Assembly (NCBI GenBank): GCA_015501585.1
Contig: JADNRY010000271.1
Coordinates: forward strand, 1-64,000
DNA length: 64,000 bases
Source: Rhodocollybia butyracea
Taxonomy: Eukaryota; Basidiomycota; Agaricomycetes; Agaricales; Omphalotaceae
Reading direction: 5' to 3'
The position numbers and the translations under genes are program-made. Positions 55,463 to 64,000 of this stretch are shown piece after piece. The stretch's first letter is position 1, and each line of letters opens with the position of its first letter. A model generated the notes under the pieces. The model was not told where the DNA came from. It saw only the letters and a list, made by a program, of their open reading frames with translations, and made no database searches.

Positions 55463-57630
55463 TCAAGAACGAACAGGTGATGAGCGAGGGGGAGATGATG
55501 AAGGAAAAGGTGAAGCACCTCCAGACGCAAGAGGTGAAGTAGCAGCAGCTTCAGCCTCTAATCCTTCAATGTCAACCTCAGTGAGGTCATCAGCCTCAAC
55601 ATCAAGCAAAAACTCTTTGTTGGATTGTGTGCTGCAACAATATAAGCATACTAATAAAATCTAAAGAAGTTGAAAATCACATACAGAATCAACTTATACA
55701 ACTCTCTTCCAAAATTGTCAGCCCAGATCGGAGCTTTCTAGGCAATCCTGTTGAATGATGAGAGATGATAGCAGTAACTGAAAAAAAATCAGTATTTATA
55801 AAGTCAAAGTTTATATAACATACCGAGGCCTAGCTGTATCGGAAAACTCCACATGTCTGTGAACTCCTTCAGAGTATTCCTGAATTGCATGTTCGATCTA
55901 TATGTAATGTCAAACTTAGTCCAGTGACAGTAAAAACATAGATGCACTTACAAAAGTAAGCATTAAAGCAACAGTAGTTGGTGCGATCTTCCTAACATTG
56001 ACTATCTCTCTGAAGATTTCAATGTTTGCACCACCCTTAGTCGAGAACACTTCAAGGCGGAGAATATGGGCAACACCCTCACACCCGAAAGGAAGCTTTG
56101 TATCGTAGGTTTTGAGCTAGCCAAAAAGATTAGAAAGTGAAAATATAGTAGTAAGACTTGTTACCTCAGTATCCACATCACTGTACTTGTAGTGACCATC
56201 TTGTAAGAGCCATGCAACAAGGTCCCTCACCTCTGTAGGCCTCATTTTGCCGGGAATACCAAAGCGCGTGGAAACCCACTCTCTGGCGTTAGCCATGCAG
56301 TTAGTGAAAAACCCACTACGGGCGTAGCCAAGCTTTAGTTGAACAGGTTAGATAAATACAAAGGGAAAAACACATTATAACATACAAATTGGACCAACTC
56401 CTGTTGCGTGTCGACACTGGCAAGAACTCTCGCGAATACTTCAATCATGTTATCTTCACCTTTGTATTCATTGGCAAGGTCCTGAAGAATCTCCATGTTG
56501 TACGAGTGTTTGTCCACCGGAAAGGGTTGCTTGATTGCAGTTGACCTCCTATTCATCTTCTTGCCTAGAATAGCCAAGCGGCGAGTCTTTGGCGTGAAAT
56601 GTTTTTCCGTGATCTTACCACCTCGACGGCGGGCAGGCGGAGTGAGGATATTGGCGGACAAACTAGAGCGGGAGCGCGAACTGGAGGGAGAGCTTGAGAG
56701 ACCTTGACGAGCTCGTGCTGATGCTTTTTTTGAAGGCGTTGAAGGTGCTGAGGAGACCTGCATCTGTAATGAAAAAAAGAGGTGAAGTGGGACAAGGCTA
56801 AGTGAGAGGATTATTACAAAAGATAAACACTGTCTTACATTGTTTGTGGGGAAATCCACGTCCATGCTGTCGTCGTCATCGCCTCCGGGGACAGAGACGG
56901 CGGCCATAACACCTTCTTCATTGTTTTTGTTGTTGTCATCACCATGACCGTCCCCTTGACCTAAGATAGAGCATGAAGGAACAGTGAGACCAGCACACAT
57001 GATGGTCAAAGAAGAATACATACCTTCAAAAGTCGAATTGAACAAGAGAGCATCGGGGTCCTCATCAAGAGGCGCATCCAGATCCTGGTTGTCTTCTCCA
57101 TTCTGTTCCTCCTCGTCAAGAGGAGGAACAGAATTACCATGACTGTCAAGGTCATGGTCACCAGGTCCATCAAGGACCTGGTGAGTGATGTCGTCGTCGT
57201 CGTTCTGAGCTTCTCGCATGGCCCTTGCGCGCCTGCGAATCTCTAGTGAGACTAGTTAGAAAATCAATAGTAAATGAAAAAAAAAAAATACCTTCATCCT
57301 GAGTCTGTTGAGTTTTTTGTTGGGTTTCCTTCTTCTTCTGGAGCGCCAATGCCTTGAGATCCACCTCCTTCTTCTTAGAGGCGGCCTTGGGCACAGGAGC
57401 CTTTGTCGCAGGGCTTTCGCCGCAGGCGCCTTTGCCACCGCTCCGCTGGTTTTTGGGCCAGGCTTAGCGGCGGCAGTGGCAGCTCTTGTCTCTAGCAAAA
57501 ACAGAATTAATCAACCGAGTAAAAAAAAGAAGTATGTGTCTCTTACTTTGGGAAATGACAGTAGCTGAAGCTGAGAACAAAAGTATCAGTAGGCAAAGTA
57601 AAACAAATAATGAAAAAACCTACATGGCAT
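55463..57630 (-). CDS. DUF6532-like accessory protein of the second Plavaka locus
   Basis: The start ATG at 57628-57630 followed by two short introns gives MPSSATVISQ, then an Ala/Lys-rich leader with one frame change near 57415 (AVAKAPAAK to PATKAPVPKAASKKKEVDLK). An acidic region (DDDDITHQ..GDHDLDSHG) and a basic Ser-rich region follow (SSPSSSRSRSSLSANIL, TPKTRRLAILGKK). The helical domain has YNMEILQDLANEYKGEDN, FTNCMANARERVHTRFGI, VAWLLQDGHYKYSD, LPFGCEGVAHILRLEVFS and VALMLTFIEHAIQEYSEGVH. The C-terminus is acidic then Ser/Pro-rich, with stop at 55463-55465. DUF6532 proteins are frequent next to KDZ/Plavaka transposases in Agaricomycetes; their job is unknown. The family assignment is by pattern only. 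Confidence 0.55.
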
Positions 57631-57942
57631 TTTGCATAGAGTAGAGAGATTAAGACAACGAAAAGAAAGTGAGGGGGAAAAGGAAAGGACACAAACTTTC
57701 AGGGTCATAGACGCACCTTTTATACGCCGCCCTTCGGCACTGTTGTGATGAACTTGGCGCGCAATACAATAGAGCCGGTTCATATCATGCTAACGGAACT
57801 ATCGAAACATCCATTTTATTTCAAACGTATGAGAACAAGAAACAAGAATATAAAAACAAAAACAAAACATCCACTCGCTGCCAGATTCCAAAGTCGGACC
57901 CTCGGGAAAGAGAATGAGAGAAAAAGTGTAAAGAAAAGAAAA

Positions 57943-59475
57943 TCAAAGAAAGTGGGGCAGTATGGGAGCCCGACGGAAGAAATCCGCAAATGTATATATG
58001 TAGTGTTCAGCGAGATAGTATTCAGCATCCTTCAACTCCCCGATTCCACGAAGTCGCGTTGAACAAAGCCTCTCCCCCTGGCGGACTGTATCAGAATGCA
58101 TGGGAGAGGATGACCGACTCCATCCCCTCATTATCCGGAAGAACGTGTTTAAAGTGTCTTGTCGCAAGCGCGAATCTGAGTGTCCAAAGGCGGGAATCCC
58201 GGCCTAGAAATAGTCGGTTAGTGTCATAGTTACAACATTGACTATGGAAAATTACTTACTCGATACAGCCTTTCAACTACCAAGGAGTCCTCTGTGACTG
58301 CACCTACAACGTTGTGAAGAGAGTGAACTTTCCATGCGTCTGGTTCAGCAAATGTCGGCTTCACATCAACAAGCCAAGTAATCTGTGCTTTGATGAAAAG
58401 AATCATCTGCTGAGCGATACGCCATCTCATCACTGCTTGCTCAAAGAGTGATGGGATGGTTAGCTGGGATAGTAGGTGATGGACTCGAGGGCGCAAGGTT
58501 TGAATATCCGGATCATTGACAAACCGAGGGCTGGCCGATGAGCTGAAGAGTTTGAGAAATTCAGCATGCAACTCCTGTATCATTGTGGGAGAGAGATGTC
58601 CGAGAGGTGCCCCCGACAATCTCTGCCCATCAATGGGCTCAAAATCATCCTCAGAAGGAAGAGCCCAGAAGATGTAAGTGTCGTTGCCAGCACCCGGATA
58701 ACAAATGAGAGAATGAAAAGGAAGATTGTCGTTGAATGGCTGGGCGTTAAGAAGCATGTCGTGTTCGCCGTAGTGAAGCTGACAGCGCAGATGAACAGAC
58801 TGAGGCTGGTTGAGAGACTTAAGTATGAGTGGGGGAATGGTTTTCATGTTTGGCGAGGTAAGAAAAATCCCCTCCTGTACATCGGGATAGCGAATACCAA
58901 CCAGTCTGTCATACGCTTTGAGTAGCGCGTTCTCCCGTGGCTAGTTGGAGATGCTTCGTTCAGGAAGTGGGTAGAATGGCTTCAAATCAATGACTTACCA
59001 CGATGTATGAGAAGGTGTCTGGCTCTCAAAGTTAGCAAGAGAACTAAATATAAATCACATAACTACATACCTGCGAAAGAGAATGGTAGACAAGTCCAAA
59101 AAGTCTTCTTCGTCGTAGTACTGGGCAATCAGCGTTAGCAACGACGCCACTTTATCGATAACAGATTTTATCCTTACCTGGACTTAGTGTCCGAGTTCAA
59201 TGTCGAGGCAGATCTCCAGCGTAAAGTTGGGTCTGTGTCAAATACTCTCGTCGATGTAAAGTCGCTCGAGAGTAGTAGATATTAACAGCGTCAAGCTGAT
59301 AAATACCTATGTTTTGAGTCAGTGTCAACGTCAAGTTGAACACTGAAGAGTTGGGCAAGGCTTGAGGCGAGGCTGATAAGGAGAGAGAGAGGAATGAAAG
59401 GAGGCGGGGACGAGACGATAAGAGTGGCCGTGAGCGTAAGAAAGAGAAAGTTTTATGCTTTGCCTGCACGTTCAC
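57943..59475 (-). CDS. Plavaka-locus accessory gene, same family as hAT cargo gene 1
   Basis: Several small 5' exons (59475-58970) include YYDEEDFLDLSTILFRR. The main exon (58940-58257) reads ENALLKAYDRLVGIRYPDV, MKTIPPLILKSLNQPQSVHL, FNDNLPFHSLICYPGAGNDT, FWALPSEDDFEPIDG, FVNDPDIQTLRPRVHHLLSQL and ITWLVDVKP, ending ERLYR at a GTAAGT donor. The next exon begins AGIPAF after TTTCTAG (58205), and the frame closes near 57943, possibly early. The block order (DPxLxxxR..LxxLLxxLxLP, a helical stretch, then LxRxGIP) parallels 41193-41790 in the hAT element. Function unknown; 5' exon limits are approximate. Confidence 0.5.
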
Positions 59476-60495
59476 GTGTTAACGAGTCAGACCGAAGACC
59501 AAAGCGCCAAAAGTTTCTCAAGTCCGAAGCGCCCGGGCCCCGCACAGGATACTCAGGTGACCTAAGTCACCTGAGCATCAACGTCGCCTCTTTCATCTAT
59601 CACCACTACCTCTTCGCCTCCGCCACCACCTCTTCGTCGTCGTGATCCAATTTACTTGGATTGCGAACGCCTCGCCCAGTATGAGTTTGATATTCATACT
59701 GGCATGTTACCTCCTGGTGCTGAGTTTGACATTCAGCCCAGGCTTTCGTTGGCAGCCAAACTTGATGTTCAGCTGTCTCGTTGACAATGTTTTCAAAGCA
59801 AGGAGATTCTAGCCGTAAGTTTTCTTATTCGTGGTACCTGTTTGGCTGGCAGTGCTGACTTTCTTGGGCAGCTGTACCGTTGACATTTTTGAACAATTGA
59901 GGGGATGGCAGTAAGTTTTTCGCCTTTTGTACCTACGTAGAAGCACTGATCTTGTTGTCCAGCTGTATCGTGGAATGGAGGAGGTGATTATGGTAAGTTT
60001 GTCTGTATGCTGTACACCATTAGTAGCACTGACTCCGGTTTCATTGTACTTACGGGGTTTAGACTCAAGGAGATAGCCTATCGGATATCTTTTGTTCACC
60101 CTGGTAAGTATGCCGACTCTCGTTTTACCGCTTTATCCTGACTTGATAAGCTCCCAAGACTCATTCACCCCACGACAATAGAACTTGACGTTCTAATAGG
60201 CTCATACCTGGCATTTGAGTTAGATACTCAAGGCCACCTGAACTCGATGTTCAGGCAGTTCAAATCCTGGCCACTCCGTGAATCTATCTATTATCGGTTA
60301 GCGTATTTTTCATTCATTCCGCAGTGATGACACTTACACAAAAACACAGGTCTTGAATTTCGCGCATTTGCGGGCGGATTCGGATCCAGAAAACCAGAAA
60401 AATGTGAGTCATTTTTCTTTTTTTCTTGTCTTGTCTTGTCTTTCTCCCTGCAAATCCTGTTGACGAGACTGACTTCTTTCTTCCTTGTATTAGCT
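59476..60495. promoter_or_regulatory. Divergent region and small 5' exons of the second Plavaka transposase
   Basis: A perfect inverted repeat, CTCAGGTGAC-CTAA-GTCACCTGAG, sits at 59552-59575. To its right are several short exon-like pieces bounded by CAG and GTAAGT (about 59760-60100), with similar introns (GCACTGA...CAGCTGTA), which look like tandemly duplicated exons. A TTCCTTGTATTAG acceptor precedes the ATG at 60496. The minus-strand accessory gene starts at about 59475, so this region probably serves both directions. Confidence 0.35.
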
Positions 60496-63400
60496 ATGCC
60501 TCTTTGCCCTGCCGATTGCGGACGCTGGTTTGCCACTGACCGCAGTCTCAACAGTCACATTACCCAGGCTCAGTGTTGCATCTGGTATCGTGCACACCAG
60601 AAATCGGCAGCCATCGATAACTTTACAGTGCAACTAGATCAGGAGGACTTGGGCGAAGAATTCATGGCTAGGGCAATTGACGGACATGCCAGTGAACCTC
60701 CGGAGATCAACGATGACGAGGCTGGAGAATTACTCCAACAATTCGAGGAAGAGCATGATGTGTTTCATTTTGTTCCAGTGGTTGAGGAACTTGCGCTTGG
60801 TCAAGCTGGTCCTGGGCCTTCCACACAATCTCACAGGGACCGTCTAGCAGATTGTCAACTAGGGGCCAAAGTTCAGTCCTTTGATAATGAAGATCTTGTT
60901 ATGTTTGATGTTGAGCACCCAACCGCCGGAGCACGCATTCGAATGGACAAGTCACTTTATGAGCAGTGGTGTGCCTCTCACAATTTTTCCAATGACTCCC
61001 CGATGGATGGTAGCACTGAACCTTCCAATATCTATGCCCCTTTTGCGTCAGAGATGGATTGGCGTATTGCAGACTGGGTGGTGAAGGATAATATCGGGCA
61101 TAGTTCACTCAACAGGCTGCTTGGAATACCCGGTGTGAGTGTTTTTGACACCTCTACTTCAATATCTGACCATCTTTATCTAGGTCATTGAGAAACTCGG
61201 CCTATCTTACACGAACATCGCTGGACTACACAAGTGTGTAGATTCAATACGGCGAGTGGAAGGTTTGCCGCTTGGCCTTCACTGATCAGCCAGACGAAGA
61301 ATTCGTTCTTTGTCATCGCGACGTTGTTGAGGTGGTAAAAAGTCTCTGGGGAGATCCCTTGCTCACAAAGCACTTGGTCTACCGCCCGAAGTCTGTTTTC
61401 CAGGACAAGGAGCATTCACGGCGGAATTATTCAGAAATGTGGACAGGCAAATGGTGGCAGTTCACCCAGGTACGCTTTCTCACATGTCATTTTTTTTGCC
61501 TTTGCTCACTTGATTTAGGATAAGCTACCAAAAGGCTCAACCGTGGCTCCACTCATTATTGCCACTGATAAAACTCAGCTTACAGTATTCTCTGGCAGCA
61601 AGCAGGCCTATCCTGTATACCTCACTCTTGGAAACATACCCTGAGCTCTTCGACGCAAACCCTCGCAGCAAGCATGTGTTCTTCTTGCCTATCTGCCAGT
61701 CGAAAAGTTGAATAAGGCAGATCTCATTAGACGTGAGGCCACCGGGCGATATCACCGTCTATTCCATGAAGCCATGCGACAGGTAGTAATGGCCCCTCTC
61801 ATAGCTGCTGGCAAGGATGGCGTTGAGATGGCTAGTGCAGATGGAGAAGTTCGACGTGTTCATCCTATTCTTGCAAGCTATGTCGCAGATTTTCCAGAAC
61901 AGTGTTTAGTAACCTGCTGCAAGCATGGGACTTGTCCCAAGTGTTGGGCTTCTTTGAACGCACTTGACGAAAAAGGCCTGTTTGAGCCACGAACACAGTC
62001 CTGGACGCTAGGTGTGATGAGTGAAGCACGCTCCTCTACCACCTCTGCTGCTCAATACTTTGAGTCATGCATGAATCAAGATGTCTCGGGATACGTTTAT
62101 CGTCCGTTTTGGGATGAACTTCCTCATACGGATATTCATCTCAGCATTACCCCAGACATTCTCCACCAACTTTATCAAGGTGTCCTTAAGCATATCATTG
62201 GCTGGGCTCAAAAGGTCCTCACTGAAGAAGAACTCAACCGCCGCATTCATTCTCTTCCCCCATCATATGGTGTCTGCCATTTCAAAAATGGCATTTCTGC
62301 TCTATCCCAAATCAGCGGCTCTGAACGCAAAAACATGGCAAAAATCCTTCTTGGGTGTCTCATTGGTTCTGACATGCCCAAGCCTGCTATCACTGCTGTT
62401 CGTGCTATTCTGGACTTCATATATCTCGCTCAATACTCACTCCATGATGATGAGACTTTATCATACATGGAGGATGCACTTCGCACTTGGCATAAGCATA
62501 AGAACTGTTTCATTGTGTTGGACATTCGTGAACATTTCAATATTCCCAAATTCCATTCCCTTTTACATTATATCCAGTCCATTCAATTCTTTGGCGCCAC
62601 AGACAACTATAACACCGAGATGTTCGAACGTTTACACATTGATTTTGCAAAAAAAGGATGGAGAGCATCCAATAAAAGTGATGAATTTCCTCAGATGACA
62701 CGATGGCTTTCACGCCAGGAAAATGTTCAATCCTTTAATCGTGAGCTGTCCTGGATTTTGGAGCAACAATCTTTGGCAGCTGCATCTTCTTCCGTCACTT
62801 TGAATCCCATCAAGTCTCCATCCTCTTCTATTCTTCTTCCCAAGGTTCCAACTGCTCCCAACAAGTCCCTTCAAATCATCGAAAAAAACTCACTGCGTTC
62901 CGCTATTTTCCCAACACCTGAAAGCATATCTTGAAATGCTCAAGGTACAGGCCACACCTTCCACTGTTCAAGACGCACTTGAGAAGCAGTTACTGTTTCA
63001 ACGCTTGGATGTATTTTATTTGTTCAAATTTTCACCAGAGAAATTAGAAGAGGGAATTGATATGAAAGATGTTGTTAAGGCCTCGCCACTGAATGGTGGA
63101 AGGTTTGACACTGTTGTTGTGTTGACTAGTGAGGAGGCTGAGAGCACTGGTCTTTCTGGTTTGCAACATTTCTATCTCTTCTGTGGCTTTTACACTAATG
63201 TTTATTTGTAGGTACACGTATAGGTCGGGTGAAGGTTATCTTCCGTTTACCCACAGAAGTGTCCCTTATTGGTTCTAATAAAACGAAAGCTCCCCCGATC
63301 TGGCTACAAACAACTCTTGCCTTTATAGAGTGGTTTACAGCTCCATCATTATCAGACAGTGCCCGGGGTAGTCACAACATGGCATCTGTTCAGAAATCTC

Positions 63401-63582
63401 CTAGAAGGACAACTGATAATTCACTCCCTTGGTCTATTATACCACTAGCTAATATTTGCCAGTCTTGTATGCTTGTTCCAGATTTCCGTAAGGTTCCCAA
63501 TGTTTCGTCGTTACTTTCGTCTCAAGTTTTGGATTCGGTTGATCATTTTTTAATTAATAATTGGTTATCAGTTTACACTTAG
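60496..63582 (+). pseudogene. Second Plavaka transposase, with a premature stop and an indel
   Basis: Start MPLCPADCGRWFATDRSLNS (a C2HC-like finger), an acidic linker, then PFASEMDWRIADWVVKDNIG, LLGIPGV|VIEKLGLSYTNIAGLHKC, WGDPLLTKHLVYRPKSVFQD, YSEMWTGKWWQFTQ|DKLPKG, PLIIATDKTQLTVFSGSKQA and YPVYLTLGNIP, followed by TGA (61642-61644) where Lys is expected, then ALRRKPSQQA in the same frame. From 61708 a 408-codon frame has CYVADFPEQCLVTC-type, DIHLSITPDILHQLYQGVLK, FKNGISALSQISGSERKNMA and NYNTEMFERLHIDFAKKGWR. An indel near 62930 leads to AYLEMLKVQATPST, and after an intron (63156-63211) the tail LAFIEWFTAPSLS, IPLANICQSCMLVPDF matches the usual Plavaka end. Dead by stop and frameshift. Confidence 0.8.
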
Positions 63583-64000
63583 GCTCTGTTCAGTAGCGAG
63601 ATCACCCTGAACTCGAACGTGAACCTCAAGTTTCATATTTCCATATACGATATTTGAAATCATATGAGTGACAATCCGGACCTCAGTCGCCGGTCACCTT
63701 ACCACTGCGCGCTAACGCGTGCAATCGATAAGAAAGCCACTGCTAGCATACCACCGCGCTGCCCACAGGATTTTGGGCTTTGTGGATGCCCGTTGACGCG
63801 TTTTCTGATCGTTCAATGATGTATGTTGACTGCCAGCAACTCCCTCTTCTGTTTTATAAGCCATGAGGAAAGAAAAAGAGTACGCGTCTGGTCACAATTA
63901 TTACATCTAGTTACAAGACATAGCGTCACATCAAAATCACATCAGACGAGGTTTCGACTTTACTTATTATAGGAATTTGAAACTTGAAGTTCACGTTGAG
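63582..64000. mobile_element. PIF/Harbinger-like MITE, cut by the window edge
   Basis: It begins GGCTCTGTTCAGTAG after TTA (63579-63581), the usual 3-bp target of PIF/Harbinger. CTCGAACGTGAACCTCAAG near 63614 is mirrored at the right edge by CTTGAAGTTCACGTTGAG (63982-63999 on the plus strand), so the far TIR is entered but its last ~30 bp and the second TTA lie outside the window. There is no coding sequence. Confidence 0.6.

Overview
The window looks like chromosomal DNA of a mushroom-forming basidiomycete (Agaricomycetes). Short GT-AG introns of about 45-70 bp, a NACHT-WD40 (NLR-like) gene pair, and KDZ and Plavaka DNA transposons with accessory genes of the DUF6532 type all point there. 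There are no bacterial features. Almost no ordinary single-copy gene is intact; the window is a transposon-rich accessory region.

Layout, left to right. 1-4121: a KDZ transposase relic, cut by a 582-bp non-autonomous hAT element, followed by a degenerate ~63-bp tandem repeat that carries a second hAT MITE. 4122-12030: copy A of a segmental duplication, made of a HAD-phosphatase 3' fragment (with a solo LTR just downstream), a NACHT-WD40 gene on the minus strand (4907-10167) and its upstream flank. 12031-17131: mostly eroded sequence with a myo-inositol oxygenase relic and small repeats. 17132-54690: copy B of the same duplication (HAD pseudogene, second NACHT-WD40 gene, upstream flank), inflated by nested insertions. 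54691-64000: a second Plavaka locus with two minus-strand accessory genes, a plus-strand transposase and a PIF/Harbinger-like MITE at the right edge.

The main result is that the second NACHT-WD40 gene (20361-51356) is one gene blown apart over 31 kb. It is interrupted by a Mutator-like long-TIR element (21536-23812), a gag-only LTR retrotransposon (24447-31240), a 16-kb Plavaka transposon (32631-48694) that itself contains an 8.3-kb hAT transposon with cargo genes (36306-44643), and an LTR-like unit (48801-50327). Most insertions have target-site duplications that can be checked against the empty site in the intact-order paralogue at 4907-10167. Removing the insertions leaves about 4.31 kb, matching the 5.26-kb paralogue once its seven extra 129-bp WD40 units are subtracted.

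The most novel-looking signals are: (i) an array of ten stem-loops in the LTR of the gag-only retrotransposon, with one conserved loop and stems that change together on both sides; (ii) ten bZIP-type sites (five TGACTCA/TGAGTCA, five TGAYRTCA) upstream of the TATA box in the same LTR; (iii) an uncharacterised accessory-protein family that appears in both the hAT element and the second Plavaka locus; and (iv) near-identical WD40 repeats whose variation is confined to a few codons, as in fungal incompatibility NLRs. All protein-family calls were made by eye from translated sequence; no database search was run.
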